Source of the DNA: Rusavskia elegans
Lineage: Eukaryota; Ascomycota; Lecanoromycetes; Teloschistales; Teloschistaceae
Length of the DNA: 64,000 bases
NCBI GenBank assembly: GCA_011316305.1
Contig: SAUG01000002.1
Span: 620,001-684,000 of the forward strand
Reading direction: 5' to 3'
Shown: positions 43,833 to 54,969 of the stretch, one piece after another
Position numbering within the stretch: the stretch's first letter is position 1
Layout of the letters: every line of letters starts with the position of its first letter
Position numbers and translations under genes: made by a program
Notes under the pieces: model-generated
Seen by the model: the letters and a program-made list of their open reading frames with translations, nothing else
Told to the model about the DNA's origin: nothing
Database searches by the model: none

Positions 43833-46610
43833 TCAAAGGTCATCAACCTTCGTCATGACCCACGTAGACGCATACATATTGACCCTATCCACGCACATCC
43901 CTGGCAGCCTCGCCGCCACCCTCTTGGTCGAGAACCCAAGCTTTTCGAATACCGCCACGTACCATGGCTTCAAGCCCGCGGAGCGGAGCAAAACCCGGCC
44001 TTTGGGCTTCAAAGCGCGGTTCAGAGCGCGAACTTGGGTGCTGGCGGCTGTGCTATTTGGGTCGAACCAGTCCATTGAGTCCATTATCTGTAGGGGGTTG
44101 TATTAGCTATGTAGTAACATTTTGTGAATAGTTCAGGAGGGAGATTAGGGGGTGTCTGTACGATTGCGATAGTCAGGGTCGCTGGCTTGAAGCGTTGGAT
44201 GATCTCGTTGATCTCGTCGGTGTGGATACGTAGGCCGGAGAATGCATGCGGCTGGGATAGTTTGTGATGTGCTTTTGGACCAAGGTAAAGGGGATGGCAC
44301 CTTCGCCGGAGCGCTTAGCATAGTAACGGAATAAGGGAAGTCACGCGACTGCTCTGGCATTGAATATCTTACCTTCTGGTATAACAACCCGTTAGTGTGA
44401 GGAGGTAGTGGTAGTTCTCATCGGATAGGAGAGTATTCTGAGCGACGGGATCCAGGGTATTGACAATATAATCCCACATTGCCTCTCCAGTCGCGTCCGA
44501 GACTTTCTCGTGCCTCGAGCTCTCCTGACAAGGCAGATCCATGGCATCACGGATGATCAGTTGGCGCTGCGCAGCTGGAACGCCCGCAGCTTTCCAGAGA
44601 AACCACTCGGTCCCTACGAGAGCCCAGTGCAGAGATCGGCTCAAGATCATTGGTCGGATTCTGCTCCATATCTCTCGCTGCTCGTTTCGTGTCTTACACG
44701 TGCAGAGTTCCTGGATCTCATGCCGAAGTCCAGAGAGCCATGCAAGTGAGCGGACGAGTCTGATGGCATGTCCTGAGCCACCGTAATCGTAAAAGCTTGT
44801 GGAGGAGGTGAACCTGCCAACGTGCTTCGCCCAGAATTGAAAAGCCTGCGAGCTCATGTAAGGGCTCAATTTTTCCAACAGGAGCCTTCGAAAGTCAGGA
44901 TGCTGCCCTTCTCCGAACATTTTCCAGACATCGCAATATGGAAGAGCTTGAAAAGCTGCAACCTTTAGCTCCAACAAATGATTTTGGTTCGGATTCAGAT
45001 CGACGGCATGGATTCTCCTTGGGTTTGCCGTGATTAAGTATTCAAGGAGATTATCTCCACCACTAGTCAAGCAAAGGATAGTGTCGTTGTCGCCGATTTG
45101 AAGAAGACGCTGATCGGCCCGTGGATCTTCCCAGGCAAAGGAGTAGAGGTAATCACCATTGAACTGTGTGTGCTTTGCTAATTGCTCGTCGTAATAGATG
45201 CGCGCTTGGTGGCTTTGATAGAAAGTGCTGGGAAGCGGTAGGTTCGAACTGAGATTGATGATAGCGGACTCGTAGGCCTTCGATCTGGTTTCCAGGGCAA
45301 TGGCTGGCTGTGGGAGTAACGGCAGCAAAAATTCATGTCCTTTTGCTGGTATGATCTGTGGAGATTCGGTGCACGATGCGTCAACCGTCTCGAGCAAGTC
45401 TTGTGAACGGGCGAATACCCCTTGACAGTGACAGCCGATGAAGACGTAGTAAGGAATGCCGCCCAGGAGATAGTTTCTTTGGTCCAATATCTTCTTCGTA
45501 CCGAAACGGTATTCCAGATAATCCTAATTAGAGAAGATTAGTGGTCTGGAGCTTCAATTCTATGCTGGCTCAGAGCGCTCACTCGGCGTGCTCCTTCCAG
45601 GCTGACACGATCACAGTCGAACCATGCTCTCCAAAAGACGCGACCAAGCCAATTGACATGACGATTGAGGGACCCGCCAACATAATTGCGACCCGCGGTC
45701 TCAACGATGCTTTGGACATAAAAGTCTACAACGCCTATAAGTCCAGTCGGTGCAAGTAATCTTACCATCGAGTCGACGACCGTGTAGTAATCCGGAATCA
45801 TGCTGAGGCTGTATGACATGGTGATCAAATCCGCTTTGTACACCCAGTTCAGACCTGCAGAGGCGTACTCAGGCAGCTCCCTGGCCGCTGGTTTGACATC
45901 ATCAAGCTTCTCGAGGTGATCCTCGAGGCGAAAGGTACGGGCATCCTCACAGACAACCTTGACATCCCATCCGAGGCGTTGGAAACGGCGTTTTGCAACC
46001 GCACACAATGAAGGAGATAGATCTACGAGAAAGACTGCAGAGAAGAATTCGGGCACATCCAGGAAGGCGTGCATAGCTTCTATATTGTAGCCGGTTCCGC
46101 CTCCAATCTATCTGCTGTATCAGCAGTTCTCCTCTCGCGGATTGTGGCTCGTTAGATCAGCTTACGTCAACCCATACTGGCTTCGAATGCCGAAAAAGCC
46201 CCTGTTGTGCCTGGAAGTTGAGCTGGGCGGCGGCCAAAGCCAACATATCCTCTCGACCACAGAGAAGCCTCTTGCGAGTTTCATCATAGACATTGGCCTA
46301 GTTGAATGGTCAAGATAGATGTAATTTGCACGGAGTAGAAAACATGTACCTGGACTTTGTAGAAACTTTCGAGAGCTCCCTGCTGGCCTACCAGACTGTC
46401 GTCTTTCGAGTGGGGCTTCAAGAAACTCGAATAGAAAAAGGTACAGAAGCTCAGGACTTGATTGTACGAAAAGCGGATCTTGGATTGGGATGACAGGGTG
46501 GCATAGACAATCAATAGTAAACCAGCCAAGACCAGTAGGGGACCCATGTAGGAGGTTAAGAAAGAGCGAGCTGTCGATAAAGAGGATGGAAAGAGGGCCG
46601 AGACAGCCAT
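43833..46610 (-). CDS. BTA1: Betaine lipid synthase Bta1 (BtaB-BtaA fusion)
   Basis: Model: complement(join(43833..44087, 44162..44300, 44373..45523, 45583..46107, 46166..46297, 46350..46610)), 820 aa. Bta1 makes DGTS, a phosphorus-free betaine lipid that replaces phosphatidylcholine under phosphate starvation. An N-terminal membrane anchor (about residues 22-46, GPLLVLAGLLLIVYATL) precedes a BtaB-like N-methyltransferase with SAM motif DIGGGTGYN (131-139). A C-terminal BtaA-like aminocarboxypropyl transferase (about 325-820) contains SFAWEDPRADQRLL, ILCLTSGGDNLLEYL and AVDLNPNQNHLLELK. Five introns of 52-74 nt were placed; the join TRR/CHPLYLGPKAHHKLSQP needs an acceptor further on (44301) than the first AG. 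The ATG at 46610 is the first in frame. Confidence 0.92.
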
Positions 46611-47371
46611 TCTGGAGGTCGTCACAAGAGATTCAACGGCCTTGGTACCTCGACTTCAGGCGGATCCCCATATAAGGGTGGTATCCAGGTCCGAACAGCG
46701 GAGGTGGAAGGCCCTTGGGTCCCACTCCCATCCTGCATCGGCCAATCATGGATACACGAGGAAAGATAGCAGCCCCAAGCTCCAAAGGGTCACATAGGAA
46801 ACCCGACCTTAGACTGAAGCTTGCGAAAGATCAGGGCGGCAACACTTGGGTATCTCACGCAATGCTCGATCCAGGCGAGGTCGTCGATGGCCGAATGACA
46901 AGTTGGACATGGTGAGAACCTCTCAGGCTGCCTGATTGCACGCATGTGTAACGCCGACTGGCTGTGTCGGAAGCAAAGCATCAGCGTTGGTTTCAAGGTC
47001 GAAGACGGAGCGAGGGAGGGTGATTCAGATTGTGGTTACGGAAGCGATCTCTTGGCGCAATCGACCTATCATCTGCTCCGATGAACCCACGAGATTGCAC
47101 CGCGAGTATGTACCACTACTACCTCCGTACCTTATGGATTTCATGCATCGGGCAACAATTTCATGCTCAAGCTCATCTCAATCGAAACTAGTGTCTAGGG
47201 TTATGGCGTTCGAGTTCGCGAGTCGGGTTGGTGCAGAGCCAAGTCAATGTGTTCACGACCCGTGACATGTACCACCATGTATTGTATATTCGTATACAGG
47301 CCTCGAATGCAAGTATACATCCAACGATATACAACACAGACCGCCGTGAACACTCATCTACACCACCATTG
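46611..47371. other. Intergenic, BTA1 promoter
   Basis: 760 bp between the BTA1 start and the stop of the PPR gene. I looked for the Pho4-type CACGTG expected of a phosphate-starvation gene and found none. A CCAAT box lies near 46741. No gene recognised. Confidence 0.5.
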
Positions 47372-49408
47372 CTACGAGTCCTTACTTTCCGTCCTGCGCT
47401 GAATGCCTTTCTCCGTCCAATGTACATCGATCAATCGCTGTATTGCTGAACTCGTGATCCCATCTTCGCCGTAACCATCGCCTTGCAATCCCCAAATCCT
47501 CTCATCTCCCATTAGGCAACAATGCTCGGCCAATGCCATTGTCGTACCAGGCCGTGGCCACCATCCGATTCCACGCATCTCCTCAAAGTACCGCCACGCA
47601 TCCTCAAAGTCTGCCTGACCCAATCTGCCATCGAGGCACACAAGAATCAGCCGGTCATATGTCAATGCGTCCGGTGCAATTTTCAGTGCTACCATCTCCG
47701 ACGCGAGGAACATGGCCGTGTCCTTTCGCGACCGGCACCCGCGGAATAGTGTATTGAAGGTACTGGTCACCGGACCCGACCCGCAGATGGTGTGCAGCGT
47801 TTTGTAGGCATCCAGCGCCTGCTCCAAGTTACCATGGTAGATGTAGGCTTCAATGATGACATTGACCGCTTCAGCCGGCATAGCCCGCTGTTGCTTGGCC
47901 ACTTGACGGAGCATCGAGAGCGCTGCGTCGGGCAACTGGGCTGACTGACGGAGGTGCAGAAAAATAGGCCGCGTCGAGGATACCGTGGGCGGGATGCCAG
48001 CAGTGATCATGAGTGCAAGCAGCGTAAAGGCAGTACGTAGCTCGGATGGTACACAGGCTTCAATCAGTGATTCGTAATGGTGGAGTTTCAGCGCCTGACC
48101 ACGGTTACCGAGCACTCGAATGACATCTGTTGCAAGGCGGACGTCTCCGTGGCGGGCCGCCGTGTCAAGGACGTTGAGACAGACACCGGATGACGGATTC
48201 AGATAATTCGTTCCGACGCGTTTGCGCCATGCGAAGAGGGTTGCCTGGTGGTGATAGGCTCTGCTGGCCGAGTCGAGGAGATAGTGCCAAACTGTGCCAG
48301 ATATGAGGTGCTCGCCGTTCTCGACCCGAAATCGCAGTATCGAAAGTGCCTCCTCGTGCTCGCCCACATCGCAAAGGTTGAAGATGAGCATATCGTAGAG
48401 CCAGGATGGGATGCGAATACCCTCTTGCTGGACGCTTTGAAGTGTCTCCATGGCCGATTCAAGCTGTTTGTCCCTCAATAATCCGACGATAACATCGTGC
48501 CAGCCCTCGTTCGAGAGAGTAAACCACCTTTGACGAAGTTCTTCGAGGATTTGCCGGCGCAGTATGTAATCAGGATGTACAGCAAGCACCTTGATGATAG
48601 CGTGGTATGCAGCAGAATCCAAGGTGATTGCCGAGTCCCCCATCTCCTCAATGATCCGAGTGACCTCGACCGGCGAGCCATGCTGCGGATTGGCATTTGC
48701 CAGAAGAAGTGCTTGGTAATGCCTTCGATCTGGTTGCACTCCACGTTCTCCGATGAGAATCCTCAAGACCTCACGTATCCGCGGATAGTCTCCTGTGCTA
48801 CTGGCTCTTCGCAGCTCGTCGTAAAGCTCTTCATCATTCAGTTCAAGGGCCCCGCGTTTGCGGCGTACTCTGAGCCCTGATGATATTGAGGTTGGATAAT
48901 GCGATCTCGGTATACGATTGCTGGGTCCTGGCTTTGTAACTAATGGGTTGTGAAGCTCAGGTGTTACCATTGAAGGGAATTCCTCGGGCTGCAGTGCATC
49001 GTACTTTGTGACTGGTTTGCGAAGGCTCGGTAGATGATGATTCCGTTTGTCCGGAACCTTCCTCGAGACTGAATGCCAAGTCTGATTCTCGGATCTGTCC
49101 TGATGTTCAATCGAGCTGTCCGGCGGCTTTACTACCGGATTATGGGCAGCGATGGTAGTATTCTGATCGCTGGAGAAAAAGTTGTTGTGTTTTTTGAAGG
49201 CATTGGCACGCTTTCCATGCCATGGCGGAGCATTCTTTCGTATAAATCGGACCTTCGAATCTTCGGGCTTTGACTTTGTGCAGAAACACCGTTGAATTGG
49301 GGTCTTTTTGAGCTTTGGACTATATCTGACCGCAAAAAGAGGAAGGCTGTAGAAGGACGGGCACAAAGCTGCCCATAATGCATCTACACCTTGAACCAAT
49401 CGTGGCAT
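47372..49408 (-). CDS. Mitochondrial PPR protein
   Basis: Single exon, 678 aa. First ATG at 49408 (the open frame upstream begins with a non-ATG codon). An Arg/Lys-rich N-terminus is suited to mitochondrial import. From about residue 180 a helical pentatricopeptide-repeat array runs to about 640, with clear units such as LYDELRRASSTGDYPRIREVL, YHAIIKVLAVHP and TFNTLFRGCRSR. Conserved-looking blocks include LRQRWFTLSNEGWHDVIVGLLRD and NPSSGVCLNVLDTAARHGDV. It belongs to a family conserved in filamentous ascomycetes and is likely an RNA-binding factor for mitochondrial transcripts; I cannot say which. No domain beyond the repeats is seen. Confidence 0.85.
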   Translation of the reverse strand: MPRLVQGVDALWAALCPSFYSLPLFAVRYSPKLKKTPIQRCFCTKSKPEDSKVRFIRKNAPPWHGKRANAFKKHNNFFSSDQNTTIAAHNPVVKPPDSSIEHQDRSENQTWHSVSRKVPDKRNHHLPSLRKPVTKYDALQPEEFPSMVTPELHNPLVTKPGPSNRIPRSHYPTSISSGLRVRRKRGALELNDEELYDELRRASSTGDYPRIREVLRILIGERGVQPDRRHYQALLLANANPQHGSPVEVTRIIEEMGDSAITLDSAAYHAIIKVLAVHPDYILRRQILEELRQRWFTLSNEGWHDVIVGLLRDKQLESAMETLQSVQQEGIRIPSWLYDMLIFNLCDVGEHEEALSILRFRVENGEHLISGTVWHYLLDSASRAYHHQATLFAWRKRVGTNYLNPSSGVCLNVLDTAARHGDVRLATDVIRVLGNRGQALKLHHYESLIEACVPSELRTAFTLLALMITAGIPPTVSSTRPIFLHLRQSAQLPDAALSMLRQVAKQQRAMPAEAVNVIIEAYIYHGNLEQALDAYKTLHTICGSGPVTSTFNTLFRGCRSRKDTAMFLASEMVALKIAPDALTYDRLILVCLDGRLGQADFEDAWRYFEEMRGIGWWPRPGTTMALAEHCCLMGDERIWGLQGDGYGEDGITSSAIQRLIDVHWTEKGIQRRTESKDS

Positions 49409-49891
49409 GAAATAAGGGAAGACCAACTGTTGCTGTCGCAATGAAATACTTCAAGACTAGCGTGTAGCGTTTGCTTCGCGCCTCGCGCTATCGCGGCTAT
49501 CAAATCTACCAATCATCTTCGACGCGAACTTAGTCGCAACGATGTAATAAGTTCACTTGCGAGAATATGTCCGAAGTGACAGGGTCATTCAACGAAATCT
49601 TCAGACTGCTAGGGATTGCTGGCTTGTGTCCGAGATATGCTCACATATTGAGGACGGTTCCGCAGCCTCGAAACAACGCTCTTTTGATAGAACCCAAGGT
49701 GTCGGGACATTCTTGATGGATTTCTCCCAGAATTTCTCAAAGAGCATTTCGTCTTCGGATTGGAGTGTCGATAGGGGTTCGGAATTTTCTGGTAGGATCT
49801 TTCGAATCCGGAGCGGATGTTGCGGTAATTCGTGGTGTCCTGATTCGCATGCGCCCTTTTCGGCAACAGCTCGCACTCAGGCCTGGGCTAA
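49409..49891. other. Intergenic, PPR gene promoter
   Basis: 480 bp between the PPR start and the LSM4 stop. A 149-codon plus-strand frame (49557-50006) is mainly the antisense of the LSM4 Gly/Arg tail. Nothing else seen. Confidence 0.55.
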
Positions 49892-50369
49892 CTATCCTCC
49901 TCTGCCTCTGCCCCTTCCCCGTCCGCCCCCACCTCTAGCGCCGCCACGACCTCTGTCACTTCCACCTCTCTGTACAGCGCCGCCCCTACCCCTGCTCGAT
50001 GGTTGATTTTGTTGTTGCTCTTTGACTAAGTCGATTATCTCATCTGGAACACGGAGATATTTAATCTAAATGAGTCTTAGTGCATCGTTCGGTACAATCT
50101 TATGGGAGGGGTTCCTGAACATTATTCCCTCTGACATAAACTTCAGGTAATCTGAAAAAGGCGGTCCCCTCTGGATTTGTCTGGACTACTTCTTTCAGGG
50201 TGAGATTCATCCAAGTGTCGCAATTGACCAGATGGCCGTTGAGCGTTTCGCCATTCTTGAGCTCGACCAGCATAGGGTGGCCCTGAGCCGCATTCAAAAG
50301 ACCCAGGGGTAACTTGCAGGGGCTGGTTAGTCATATGACACATCGAGGATGAACCAAGTTGCTTACCAT
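49892..50369 (-). CDS. LSM4: U6 snRNA-associated Sm-like protein LSm4
   Basis: Model: complement(join(49892..50065, 50121..50312, 50367..50369)), 122 aa. LSm4 is a subunit of the LSm1-7 (mRNA decay) and LSm2-8 (U6 snRNA) rings. The first coding exon is only the ATG, directly followed by donor GTAAGC. A 54-nt intron leads to [19 protein letters not shown], the expected N-terminus. Sm1 motif: [21 protein letters not shown]; Sm2 motif after intron 2: EVYVRGNN joined to [11 protein letters not shown]. Intron 2 has a weak donor, GTTCAG. The C-terminal tail is RGG-rich (SRGRGG to GRGRGRGG), as in other LSm4 proteins. Divergent from the type I membrane-protein gene, 247 bp apart. Confidence 0.95.
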
Positions 50370-50616
50370 TGTCAAGTGACTAGTCTTTGTTATCGATCCA
50401 TAATGTAGGATTCAGAGGCTTGAAGTTGTCGGCAATTTCTTGGCCTTGAAGCGCCTGTCAGTTCAGCCGCAACGCTAACGATCGAGGGGTCCGGGCACTG
50501 CCCCGTTTACCGTCTCATACATAATCAGGCAGCAGCCCGTTGAGCTTCCATTATGTGAGTGTTGACTGCAATCCCCTCCGAAGCCAAGCTGCCTCCACTG
50601 GAGGTAAGCTGCGAGT

Positions 50617-52276
50617 ATGCGCGGCCTCTCACAGGCGGCAGCGTTGCTGTCGTCCGTCTATGTCTCAGCATCTATCGTACCACGCTCCACGCTGCCTGAA
50701 TCAGCCAGCCTTCCCGACTACGTGATCGACTACGGTGAGTATCTTGTTCTCTCACCAAAACCATTAGAGAATCTATCAAGCTCACGCTTAAGCCAGATGA
50801 GTTTGCAGCTTCCGTCGTCTTCCGGGTGTCTGAGCCTATTGCCCCTGGAGTTGTGGTTCCTGTTCGTAATCCACGACACTTCCAGGCCTGTGTCCGCTAA
50901 GTTAGCTCTAGCCCGTTGAACTTCAAATCGGATCCACCCAAGAACCTTGTGGGGAAAGCAATCTTCGTCTAGGCGGCCAAAAGCTGTCTTCTAATTCCGA
51001 CGGAAGTCGCGCGATTGGGATCGATTCTCTTAATGCCTACCACTTCCTACCGAATGTTAGCTGTCTGGAAGATACATCACTGTCATTCAACGGTGGCTCA
51101 GATGGCAGAGATACTATCCAGGTCGCTCAATTCGGAATCTACAACCAGAATAAGCATCGAACCGAAGCAGCAGGATTTACGGTCTCTTTTCGATCGTCTG
51201 GGAAGCCTGAGATACTTCGACTCGTTCCAGTCTGGACCGCGTATGCCGATATTGAAGCCAACCCGGACGTTTGGCGCACCTCATCGATCACCGCTAAGCA
51301 GCAGTCCCTCGATTCGGAGGATCGGGGTATTGCGCACGATGTTCAACACGACGAGCATGTCGAAGACACCGTACAGAAGAGCTTGGAGGCACATGTTGGC
51401 CACTTTCAGGAACTGATAGAGACGACATACCAGAAGGCTCTTCAAACTTTCCAATCGTGGTGTCCGACTCGGAGAAAGTTGCAAAGCACTCTGGGGACGT
51501 CGCATACAGATGCCCCTTCCGCTGTACAGAAAACAGTACCTATAACACCGACCATTGAAGGCAGCAACCCCCACTCACTGCCCACTCGTTCAGCAGCCCC
51601 AGAGCCAACGTCCAGCGTTTCCATATCTGAGTTCTCGGATTCTACAGGCATAAAGATCTTTGGAGTAGTCCTGATCCTTTCTTCCCTATCTATATGGGTC
51701 TTTCTTCGCCTCCGTGATCCCCGGCTCCAGGCCGACCGCGCCGCTCGTCGAGAGGAACGCCGAAACAAGCGACTTTACCGCCAAGCTGCCCGGCAACACA
51801 AGTGGAAGCGCTGGTTTTGTAGTTGGCGTCATCGCGATCATCGCTGTACTCCAGTGAGCACTTGGGACGAGAAACGGGCACGAGTGGTGGAGCAGGAGGA
51901 AGTCTTGGAAGAAGTAATGAAAGCAGACATCCGGAAGTTGAGAAACCATCACAGGGCCGAAAACAACATCAGTGCGGCCGAACAGGGGCGTAGTATTTAT
52001 GTGTATGAAAGCGACGATGCCAGACAACGGAGTCGAGAGACTCTTCCGGGTTACGAAAGCGAGGGCACCCAACCGCCTTCGTACGACACCGACGCAGAGG
52101 GAGGAGTCAGGAGAGTTGCGGACGGCTTTCGCTATATCCCCGCAGACCGAGAAGATACGCCCGACAGCAGCGTTGTTTCAACCTCTCCCAGGACTAGTCG
52201 GGATGACAGGGATAGTGACTTTGGGAAGGACTTTGAGCCATTGACCTTGGGGGCTACTGCGGACCATGCGTGCTGA
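50617..52276 (+). CDS. Type I membrane protein, unknown function
   Basis: Model: join(50617..50734, 50797..50861, 50912..52276), 515 aa. The N-terminal 20 residues form a signal-peptide-like segment (RGLSQAAALLSSVYVSASI). A lumenal or extracellular domain of about 330 residues includes two cysteines in a conserved-looking EPCGESNLRLGG and NVSCLED, and a block FSSGKPEIL-like SSGKPEILRLVPVWTAYADIE. One transmembrane helix, IFGVVLILSSLSIWVFL, lies near residues 352-368. The cytosolic tail starts with a very basic Arg/Lys stretch, then a Glu-rich helix and a Ser/Asp-rich end. Intron 2 uses a weak donor, GTTCGT. It could be a receptor or a surface-sensor-like protein; no enzyme or lectin motif is recognised. 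Confidence 0.75.
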
Positions 52277-52578
52277 TCCCTTCTACCTCAGATCTGGTCC
52301 ACCGAGGTGTCGTCTTCGCTCTCAACAATAACTCCTCCTCTTCATGGTACATGCTTGGCGTTTGGGAGCTCATCTGTTGTCCATTGTAATGTTTTGCATA
52401 CTTGTCTTAGGTTCTGGCAGCCCAGTGTCGTGGTTCATGTGGGCTACGCCTTTTCTATGCGGATTAAATTACATCATTCTTGGAGAGCAACTAGAGGATG
52501 AAAGTAGAAATATACAAAACGAAGCTCTATCAACACGTCGGGTATCTCCAAAGATCAAACCGCTCCGTACAAGCTACA
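52277..52578. other. Intergenic between convergent genes
   Basis: 302 bp between the stops of the membrane-protein and phospholipase genes; 3' flanks only. Confidence 0.55.
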
Positions 52579-54969
52579 TCACCGAAAATGATCACCCGAC
52601 TCTTTCAGATGCCTCCTCCACTTTCTCATCCTTGCTCTACGTTCGTTTTCTAAGCGCCTCTCCTTCTTCCTTGCATAAACCGCCCTCACTGTCCTTTTGA
52701 CCTGCTCCTCCCCTGCCCGGAAATTCGCCCTCGCCAAAGCTACAACCTTCTCAATGTCTTCAGGCGTGTAGACGAAATTCCATGTGCTCATGAAATCCGA
52801 TGTGTTTGGATCGACACCCTCGACCTCCGGGTTGGGCAAAAATGGAAAGTAAATCACTGCGATACCCGCATGGGGTTCCATGAGTTCCCATTCATGGGAC
52901 GGATCGGTGAGAAGTTTACTGGGAGGGGGTTCCGAAGAGACGGAGCGTTCGAGAGTCGTGCCAACCCAGACGTTGCAGTAACCCAGTTCCGAGTTACCTA
53001 TTGGACTTTGATCGTCATTCTCTTGTTTTTTTGTCTCCGTGGATTCGTTCTTGGCAGACTGTCTTCTCAACTCCCTCGCGTCTGCGACCTCGCCGGCTGC
53101 TTGTTGGGGACTCGCTACTTCAGCCACATCGATTTCCCTGACTGCCGCAGCACGAGGCGTGCTTTCCTTGGGCCACCCTGCGCCGAGAGGCCAGCCAGTT
53201 ATACCCCTTTGCCGGGCATACCCATCTGCAACAGAAAGCCAGTTCTCATTTTTAATATCTGCCGAAGCGTCGAAGGCTATCAAGACGTCGACGTCGCGAC
53301 CTGGTCGTAAAAGTGGATAGATGGGTAAGTTATTAGACATGCCTGCGTCTGCTAGTTCAAGGTGATCGGACGTGAATATACTCTTTGCTGCTGTAGGAGG
53401 TAGTTGATTCTCTAAGCCTAAAACATAGTTGGGTATCGAAGCAGGTTCGATAGGGTGGACTTTGACCAAATCATCATTCCGCTCTTCCAGGAGATCGTCG
53501 ATGCCTCCAAAGCCAACAAGGCTTTTGACAACTGGCCGAATTTCTTTGTAATAGTGTGAAAGGGTAGCGCAGAATGCTGAGCCCCAGATACCAAGCATGA
53601 AGGGGATGCGTAGCTCGGGGACACTACATCCGTTATCTCGCACAGAGCCTATTCCCTTATGGAACTGCCGCCCAACACTCCAAGAAGGAATGCCAGCTTC
53701 GAGTTCTTCTGACCAAAACTCGTACGGGGTAGATTCGAACCATTGGAACCAGGACTCTTTCCTAGCTTTCTCTTCTGTTGTTTGGTATTTCGCTGGTTGG
53801 CTGTTGTCGGGACTCAACTCTTTTTCTATGGTTGGAATTTCATGCCTGACAGCAGTGTAGATGGGCAGGGGATGGGCACCATCTTTAAGGTATTCTTGCT
53901 GGCTGGATACTTTGAGATTTCGACTATCTACTCCAAGTTCTCCACGAGGCACAAACAGTCTTGCAGCTAACAGCACACCATAGGCATCGACGAGCCCAAA
54001 ATCTGCTGTAGGGTTACCCTTTACCTTTTCCACGATACCCGAGAGCAGGAATTTGTTGGTCGGAGCGGTTGTCAGTAGGCCAAGAGCAGCTGGAGGGTAA
54101 GCAATGTGGGTTCCAATCCTTTGCTTCAGATGGGCCAACAGCGTAGCGTAGTTCTGCTTCCCAAGAGTCGAATAGTAGAGTGCTTGCAACCAACAGCTCC
54201 CACTTACGCCAGCCGTATAAGTCACACAGTCGTAGAGACCCCCTTCCTGTGCCGAGAGGTATGAGGAAGTACCAGCAACGAGGGCCCTGAGGCCTCCGCC
54301 AGACCCGCACATTGCAATAGTCGGAACATCCTCCGGCTGTACATCTTCTTCTGGGATCCCAAGATATTTGGCCAGTGCCTTCGTTGTATGCGCCTTCCTC
54401 CTCTGCTGGAATAACTTTTCCTCAGTACATAGCTCTCGACTGATCCTGACCTGCGCTATTCGCACGATTTCCGGGTTTATTAAAGGGTCTTGTGCCTCCT
54501 GCCATATTTCCTCAGCGAGACTGCCTGGGGCCATCTCTAGCTCGCTTTGCAGCTTGGCAAAATAGCCCGGTAGATCGGACGCCCAGCTAGGGAGTATAAG
54601 GTCGGTAATATCCTCGCCAATGTGAGACCATTTTATGGCGCTCAATGCGGTCTGTGCCCCCGAAAGCCTTGCGGACAACGAAGCCCAAGCTCCGCCGTCA
54701 GGATCCGCGTCAAAGAGAGGAACATCGTCTTCTTTCAGATCAGTGGCCGATGCTGGAGCTGGCTCAGGATCAGCGTCAGCAATTGCGGCTTTATCGGCAG
54801 ATTCGCGTTGTTGAGTGAGAATTTGTGGCGTTTTCGGCCATGGCTTTCCTCCGCTGTCGTTCTTAATTGGCTTTCTGTGGGTGAAGGTGCCGTACGCGAG
54901 AGAGCTTCCGATCAGCAGCGGGACAGCGCGACGATAGATCCACCGATTGCATATCAATTGGCGACTCAT
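52579..54969 (-). CDS. Cytosolic-phospholipase-A2-like lipase
   Basis: Single exon, 796 aa. The cPLA2/lysophospholipase B catalytic domain starts about residue 210. Visible are the oxyanion glycines CGSGGGLRAL (221-230), nucleophile Ser256 in GVSGSCW, and the catalytic Asp541 in ELADAGMSNNLP. No C2 domain is present. The N-terminal 30 residues are Arg-rich then hydrophobic (RAVPLLIGSSLAYGTF), which suggests mitochondrial targeting with a membrane anchor. Related Aspergillus PlaA-type enzymes are, as I recall, mitochondrial. A long charged insert precedes the C-terminal block NVWVGTTLERS. It should release fatty acids from phospholipids; position specificity is unknown. The C-terminus is a basic helix (RRLENERRARMRKWRRHL). 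Divergent from EXO70. Confidence 0.9.
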   Translation of the reverse strand: MSRQLICNRWIYRRAVPLLIGSSLAYGTFTHRKPIKNDSGGKPWPKTPQILTQQRESADKAAIADADPEPAPASATDLKEDDVPLFDADPDGGAWASLSARLSGAQTALSAIKWSHIGEDITDLILPSWASDLPGYFAKLQSELEMAPGSLAEEIWQEAQDPLINPEIVRIAQVRISRELCTEEKLFQQRRKAHTTKALAKYLGIPEEDVQPEDVPTIAMCGSGGGLRALVAGTSSYLSAQEGGLYDCVTYTAGVSGSCWLQALYYSTLGKQNYATLLAHLKQRIGTHIAYPPAALGLLTTAPTNKFLLSGIVEKVKGNPTADFGLVDAYGVLLAARLFVPRGELGVDSRNLKVSSQQEYLKDGAHPLPIYTAVRHEIPTIEKELSPDNSQPAKYQTTEEKARKESWFQWFESTPYEFWSEELEAGIPSWSVGRQFHKGIGSVRDNGCSVPELRIPFMLGIWGSAFCATLSHYYKEIRPVVKSLVGFGGIDDLLEERNDDLVKVHPIEPASIPNYVLGLENQLPPTAAKSIFTSDHLELADAGMSNNLPIYPLLRPGRDVDVLIAFDASADIKNENWLSVADGYARQRGITGWPLGAGWPKESTPRAAAVREIDVAEVASPQQAAGEVADARELRRQSAKNESTETKKQENDDQSPIGNSELGYCNVWVGTTLERSVSSEPPPSKLLTDPSHEWELMEPHAGIAVIYFPFLPNPEVEGVDPNTSDFMSTWNFVYTPEDIEKVVALARANFRAGEEQVKRTVRAVYARKKERRLENERRARMRKWRRHLKESGDHFR

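Noticed and set aside
53725..53745. tRNA T-loop-like GGTTCGAATC on the minus strand
   Set aside because: It lies inside the phospholipase coding frame, with no acceptor or anticodon stem around it.
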